Assembly (NCBI GenBank): GCA_025200525.1
Contig: CM045761.1
Span: forward strand, 63,954,009 to 64,018,008
Length of the DNA stretch: 64,000 nt
Source: Camellia lanceoleosa
Lineage: Eukaryota > Streptophyta > Magnoliopsida > Ericales > Theaceae
Reading direction: 5' to 3'
Below the pieces are notes generated by a model, which ran no database searches, had not been told where the DNA came from, and was given only the letters and a program-made list of their open reading frames with translations. Both the position numbers and the translations under genes were made by a program. This document shows, piece by piece, positions 58,601 through 64,000 of the stretch. The first letter of the stretch is position 1. Each line of letters starts with the position of its first letter.

Positions 58601-59862
58601 AGCTTCACAAGCTAAAGAGGAAAAATGGGGGACAACCCCCTAACTCACAAAGGCTCAAACCACCATTTTTAGGACTGAAAAGCATAACTTTTTACATGTC
58701 AAAACCAGCCTTGAAATGGTGGTAAAAGATGGCAAAGCACGTATGAAAAACAAGCTTAAAGGGAGAGAGTTATACCTTTTGAAGGGAAGAGTGATTCTAG
58801 GCCACAAATCAAGCCAAATCCACTTAAGGAGTTCCAAGAGAGCTCTAAGCAACCTCAGCCAAAGATGAACCACTTTGGCTAAGGGTTGATAGGTTTACTT
58901 TTGATGTATTCAAGCTTCTAAGCACAAAAGCTCTAGAGAGAGAGAAATCTAGAGAAAGGATTGTAGAGAGCGGCTCCCAAACTTCTTCCTAAATTGTTAT
59001 AACCTTTTAAAACCATAGAGAAGGCTCTCCATATATAGAAGAATGCAAGCTCAGGTCGAAAATATCCCAAAAGGGATAGCTGGAACAGCTGGAACATAAA
59101 TATCTGGAAAAAAAATTGCCTTTTTGCATCAATGGCCGGCAGATGATCATTGTTGGCCAGCAATGGTCACTCTTGGATGGCAGGTGGCCGGCATAGGCCA
59201 TTCATGGCTGGCACATGGCCAGAAAATCCCATTCATGACTAGCAACCTCCATCTCTGGTTGGCTAAAAAAATCTGCTTTTTGGGCCCAACTTCAAATGGG
59301 AATATCTCCTTCATCTGAACTTCTTTGTAGGTCATTCTTGAGCCTAAATATAATCCCTGGAAGTCGTCTTTCCAATGGTGAAAGCTTCACATCAAAATTC
59401 CAACTGTGCAAAAAGATATGCCTCTTTTAGTGAAGACTGCTCAGTTTCGATCCTATCCGGATTCATGTCGAACTTCTCCCAAATTAGTTTTCTTCTCTCC
59501 TCCCTCATTTCCTCAAATCCAAACCCTAAATAAGGTGTTTTGAAATATTTTCAAAGAGTTCACCTCTCTTTCATTCATTTCCACTTTGTCCTTGCTTGGT
59601 TTACCGAAAAACGCAACATTTAACAAAATGCTAGCGTCGAAACATCGTAGGAACTTGTTTTCAAAAGAATATTTTGAAAAAGAGGGTTTTAAAGTGTAAA
59701 ATATTTTGGTAAAAATGCTTGGGTCCAAAAAGGGGTGTGAAGTTGGGATTTGAAGCCCCTTTTACCGAAGAAATCGAATCTTTGCACTGCACATCTTTCA
59801 TCACCAAGTAAGCAATCAGTGGCGCCCAAGTCTTAAGGGCGGTCAAAAATGGGGTGTCTACA
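55666..59862 (-). mobile_element. E5 5' LTR (4197 bp)
   Basis: In plus orientation it starts TGTAGCTAGACTTTC and ends GGGGTGTCTACA. TATA box on the minus strand at 59030-59038, giving U3 of about 0.8 kb and R/U5 of about 3.3 kb. GGCC-rich clusters at 57180-57290 and 59130-59265, CATGCA words, the GGAGGGG/CCCCTCC hairpin (58473-58495) and the CACT...AGTG block (58527-58555). No gene. Confidence 0.9.
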
Positions 59863-59867
59863 ACATT

Positions 59868-60396
59868 TTTTTGTGTTAATTGTGTAGTTTCAAGCAATCT
59901 TTCACAAACCTTTTGTAGTAACCTGCAAGTCCTAGAAAACTTCTCAGTTCTGACACATTAGTTGGTCTTGGCCAGTTCACAATGGCTTCAATTTTCTAAT
60001 GATCAACAGAGATACCGTCCTTGCTCATTACATGTCCCAAAAATGCCACACTATCGAGCTAGAATTCACATTTGGAGAATTTTGTATACAGTTTCCTTTC
60101 TCTTAAAATCTATAAGGTAGTTCTAAGGTGGTTCTCATGTTCTTTCCTATTTTTAGAATAAATCAGTATATCATCAATAAAGACAACAATAAGTCATCTA
60201 GAAATTGTTTGAACACCATATTCATTAAATCCATGAACGCCCCAGGTGCATTAGTTACCCCAAATGGCATTATCAAAACTTCATAGTGCCCATATCTAGT
60301 TCTGAATGCAGTTTTCTCTATATCTTTTGCCTTGACTTTTAATTGGTGATACTCAAATCTAAGGTCAATCTTAGAAAACACTTGAGCTCCATGAAG
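59868..60396 (-). pseudogene. pol: T reverse transcriptase, palm and thumb
   Basis: Frame 60381-60163 has [35 protein letters not shown] and [10 protein letters not shown] small deletion near 60185 shifts the frame, after which the FIDD catalytic motif is readable in the next frame. Thumb segments ([20 protein letters not shown]) follow to about 59900. An in-frame stop lies close to the E5 insertion. Confidence 0.85.
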
Positions 60397-61227
60397 TTAC
60401 TCAAATAGGTCATCTATTAGTGGGTATTTGTTCTTCATGGTTACTTTATTTAATTCCCGGTAATCTATACATAATCTCAAGGACCCATCCTTCTTCTTAA
60501 CAAACAAAACTGGAGCACCCCAAGGTGAAGTGCTCGGACGGATGAATTTCTTGTCTAATAGTTCTTCAAGTTGGGCTTTCAATTCTTTCAGTTCTGAGGT
60601 TGACATTCTATAAGAGGTCTTAGAAATAGGTTGCGTTCCCGATATCACTTCAGTAGTGAACTCAATTTCCCTATCAACTAAGTCTCCAGGCAAGTCATTT
60701 GGAAACACATCGGGAAATTCAAAAACAATAGGAATAGTTTCCATATTAGCACTATCAGATAATGCAGTCAGTATACAACACAAGTAGCCCCTACATCCCT
60801 TCCTAAGCAATTTTACAGCTTTCATGGCCAAAATCAAGTATGGGGGAGGAACTACCCTATTTCCAACAAACACAAACTCTGGTAACCTGGGTGGACGAAA
60901 TATAACAGATTTATTCACACAGTCAATAGATGCACAATACTTCGTTAACCAGTCCATGCCCAAAATGCAGTCAAAATGATCAATCTCCAAAGGCAATAAG
61001 TTAACATATAATGTCATGCCACCAATCACAATGTCACATACTGGATAAACATATGCGCATATCATAGGGCTTCCAGATGGTGTAAATACAGATAACAAAT
61101 AATTCATAGGTTCTATTGGTCTAGTAAATTTCTGAGAGAAAGCATACGATATGAAAGAATGCATAAAACCAAAATCTATCAGTACACATGCATTTTGAGA
61201 ACATATAAAGAGTATACCTGACACCAC
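60397..61227 (-). pseudogene. pol: T protease and start of reverse transcriptase
   Basis: Protease segment: [13 protein letters not shown] with the catalytic DTG changed to DFG, then [12 protein letters not shown]-terminus: [49 protein letters not shown]. One frame over 276 codons. It ends where a stop replaces a codon in the DDLFE region. Confidence 0.85.
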
Positions 61228-61269
61228 AGCTTTGGTGTTTTATACGTCACCAGGCACTAAGGCAAACAC

Positions 61270-62370
61270 TCAACCTTGTCTCAAAGGTTCTTTTCCAGTA
61301 TTAGCTCTTGCATTTGTTTTGACTATAGAAGCGGATCCGGCAGAACTCACCGTAGGGCGGTTGGCATTATGAAACCTAAGCGGGAAATTTTTCACCACAT
61401 GACTCGTCTTGCCACATCGGAAACAAGCACCAGATGCTCGGTAACACACCCCTATGCCTTCTTCCACAATTAGGGCAAACTGGAATAAACCTACTACTCT
61501 GACTTGAGCTGCTTGTAGACCCCGTGTTCTGCTTTTTACTCACATGAGAATGGCCTTTTCTAAAACTATACCCAGACCTTTTTCCTCTCCATTCTGTTGT
61601 TGTTGTTGTTGTTGGGGCCTTTATCTCATAACGGCTAGGGTAGCTTCCGCCATTAAGGATCTGTCAAGGACTTGTACGTATGTTGGCAACTTCAATATGC
61701 CTACCCGATCAAATATGTCTAAGTCTATTCCTCTTTCAAATTTGTGGGCTTTCTTATAGTCTGTGTCCACCATGTGAGGAGAAAATCTAGCTAATTTAGT
61801 GAACTTAGCCTCGTACTCAGCTATAGATATTCTGCCTTACTCTAGTTTTTAGAATTCGGACACTTTTCGGTCTCGAAAACACTGAGAGAAATACTTTTCA
61901 TAAAAGATTTCATTAAATCGAGTCCACGCCATGTCTCTATTGGTATTCTAAATCAGTAACCACTATCTCTGAGCTTTGTCTTTGAGAGTATAGGTGGCCA
62001 ATAAAACCTTCTGAGCCTCGGTACAAGGAAATACTTCAAACAGTTTTTCCATCTCAAGAAACCATGTCTCCGCTTTCAACGGTTCAATTCCATCCAAGAA
62101 TGTTGGCGGTTTCATCTTCATGAATTTCTGTGTCAGGTTAATAATGTCATTATTATCAAGTTCAACTTGTACCAACAGAGGTAGAGGGGGTAAAGGTTGT
62201 TGTCTCTGTTGTTGTGTCATAGCTTCGGTCAATGTTGCAAGCATCTGTTCCATTCGGCTCATACGAGCCTCTGAGAATTCACTTGTATCATTTCCTCTTG
62301 CATTCTTCATGTTGCTATAGAAACACCAAAAAATAATAAACATAGGAATAATCTCATTCATTTCCTTCAA
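61270..62370 (-). pseudogene. gag: T gag with zinc knuckle
   Basis: Start segment 62370-61963 includes a Gln/Pro-rich stretch (QQQRQQPLPPLPLL) and the start of the capsid-like domain (PPTFLDGIEPLKAETWFLEME). The 61960-61470 part is frameshifted. The knuckle at about 61430-61385 reads CFRCGKTSHVVKNF, where Phe replaces the last zinc-binding Cys. A short TTG run lies at 61593-61615. Confidence 0.8.
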
Positions 62371-62505
62371 TTTATTTTCCCGAATTCAAATTCAGTTTTC
62401 ATATTTATATAGATTACCACACACTCACACATGCAGATAGAATGCCCTTACTTCTTACTAGGAAATCCTAAGCTCATATCGACTTGTGTGTATGGTAGAA
62501 CACAT

Positions 62506-62517
62506 GCTCTGATACCA
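62506..62517 (-). promoter_or_regulatory. T primer-binding site
   Basis: The minus strand reads TGGTATCAGAGC, the site complementary to initiator tRNA-Met used by many plant Ty3 and Ty1 elements, three bases from the LTR. Confidence 0.9.
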
Positions 62518-62520
62518 CTC

Positions 62521-64000
62521 TGTCACGACTTAAACCTGCCCCTATAGGTTTAGCATCGTAATTGGCCAATAATCCCTGGATTACCAAAGGCCTTTGAACA
62601 GAATAATGCATAATCAAGGGGTTACAGAAGCAAATATACAAAATACAACGCCCATTGAGCTGTGCAGACATACATGGGACAAAATAATTTTAAACTTTAT
62701 AAGCATACACATGACATCACATAGGTACAGTAATTATACGTCACCCAATGTACAGATAACCAAAAGCAAACTGTTCATTAACAAGAGAAAGCAAAGTGTC
62801 GAATGTTTAAAAAGACATGGCCATACGACTTGATTTGGTCCGAAACCTCCTTGGGAGGCGCAAAGGGTGGCTGACAAAACGGAGTCCCAGGCCATCAACT
62901 CTAGCCCAAATCACGTGCCTGGTCACCTACATGCATAATATAAATAGTGAGTGGAAGCCCGGCGAATAATAACAAAGTAAAGGGTTTCCATGAATGATGT
63001 CCCGTACCAACTCCAGAAAATAGATTCATATTTATTTAAAAAACAGAAGCAGATTCATATTCATAATCTTGTCCAAATCATATATAGAAACTAGAGTTCA
63101 TGCTTAATCATACGTGGTACATCCATTAGCGCTAACAGAACAGATGTAGAACATATGGTGGTTATAAGTAACCAGTTCCATTAAGGAACCTCTGGATCCG
63201 AGTAACAGATAACAGATATGCTAAGCCCCCATGATGGAGACTCCGGTACGGGTAACAGATGACAAACACAATAAGTTCCATAATGGAACCTTCGATACCA
63301 GGTAATAGCTAACAATATCACGTGATGCTAAGGATGCCACGAATACATGTCAGAATTTGGTCAACCATTCATTATACAGAACATAACATTTTAGAAGGCA
63401 TATCGTATTTCATCATATAGAAAATAAACAAAGTTGAACATAGCTTTACTAAGTTATTACTCACAGTTGGCTTCGGGCGCAGGCAGACAGAGCAGACTAA
63501 TCGAACGGTTTACGACACATGACCTACATCAACACATAACAAATACACATTTGAAACACACGTTGGAATATATCTAACTCATTACGTTATGTTCTTAGTG
63601 TGTTTCTACATTTTACCCTCATTATTATGTCTTAATCTTGGATTAGGAATGCTAGGATGCAATGAGGATGCCAAAATGTACTTGAACACATTTAACAAAA
63701 CTTGCTGAAAATAGGGGTCCCGTTCAAGCGCAACTTCCTCCACTCGAGCGGACATGCAATGTGTGAGGGGACGCTCGAGCGCAACTTCCCACGCTTGAGC
63801 GCTCTGTAAATTTGAAAAAAATACTAGTTATGTGATTTTTACGCTCAATGGTCGCTCGAACATGAGACTCATATCCCCGCTCGAGCACAACTCTTGACGT
63901 TCGAGTGGTCTGCAAAAACATAAAACTTCTGGGACCATGTATTTCACACTTAAGCAAACTTCTGGTCGCTCGAGCGGAGATGCAAAAACAAAGGTGGCCG
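62521..64000 (-). mobile_element. T 5' LTR, partial (runs off the window)
   Basis: Starts TGTCACGACTT in plus orientation and is collinear with 13551 to about 15285 of the 3' LTR, without the MITE-like insertion. The CTCGAG-rich block starts at about 63720 and continues to the edge. No gene. Confidence 0.9.

Larger units (their letters stand above)
38118..59862 (-). mobile_element. E5: gag-only Tat element inside T, with F nested in its 3' LTR
   Basis: 5' LTR 55666-59862, primer-binding site 55643-55660, leader, partly duplicated gag (54840-52494), pol scraps (52141-51420), a long 3' region with hairpins and tandem array, PPT 47275-47292, and 3' LTR in two pieces (47274-45789 and 41368-38118) separated by F. 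Target duplications are a perfect ACATT on both sides (38113-38117 and 59863-59867). With most of pol gone, E5 could only have moved with enzymes supplied by relatives. Confidence 0.9.
13551..64000 (-). mobile_element. T: Tekay/Del-type chromovirus, split by E3 and E5, right end outside window
   Basis: The element reads right to left: 5' LTR (62521 to beyond 64000), primer-binding site (62506-62517), gag, knuckle, protease and RT (62370-59868), insertion E5, RNase H and integrase (38117-36528), insertion E3, chromodomain (16871-16404), then PPT and 3' LTR (16392-13551). Codons on both sides of each insertion are in register once one copy of the 5-bp target duplication is removed. Without the insertions T would be about 10 kb, normal for Tekay elements. 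All enzyme regions carry stops or frameshifts. Confidence 0.9.

Overview
This window is plant nuclear DNA, most likely from a large-genome eudicot. It consists almost entirely of nested, degenerate Ty3/gypsy LTR retrotransposons. I found no convincing host gene, rRNA, tRNA or CRISPR array. The plant assignment rests on the retrotransposon lineages: a chromodomain-bearing Tekay/Del-type element and several Tat-lineage elements with a second RNase H, very long LTRs and long 3' untranslated regions carrying tandem repeats.

Layout, using names given here. E1 (minus strand, 1-5979, left end outside the window) is a Tat-like element with gag and protease but no polymerase. It has a 1.5-kb tandem array and two copies of an antisense accessory reading frame. 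E1 sits inside E2 (plus strand, from 5980), a decayed Tat element of which only the end of RT, RNase H, integrase and 3' region remain. A solo LTR (S2, 9481-11707) interrupts the E2 3' region. A Tekay-type chromovirus T (minus strand) has its 3' LTR at 13551-16392 and its 5' LTR from 62521 past the right edge. T is split by two Tat elements that both have ACATT-type target duplications: E3 (16872-36522) and E5 (38118-59862). E3's 5' LTR carries an inserted LTR fragment (S3). E5's 3' LTR carries a truncated relative (F, 41369-45788) in opposite orientation. If T lies within E2, the stack is four insertions deep (E2 > T > E5 > F).

All coding regions are broken by stops, frameshifts or deletions. 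E3 is the best preserved: its pol stays in one frame for about 1,095 codons, interrupted only by scattered nonsense codons, and its protease is followed by a G-patch domain. E5 has a partly duplicated gag and only scraps of pol. E1 has gag-protease only. E1 and E5 would therefore have needed enzymes from relatives such as E2 or E3.

The most interesting signal is structural. The 3' tandem arrays of E1, E3 and E5 have different sequences, but every array unit contains a short inverted repeat. In E3 and E5 some units differ by paired changes that preserve the pairing. The LTRs, leaders and 3' regions of these Tat elements also carry several further hairpins, some with compensatory differences between copies. 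One hairpin motif (consensus near CTACGTA...TACGTAG) occurs twice in both E3 and E5, on either side of the variable region.
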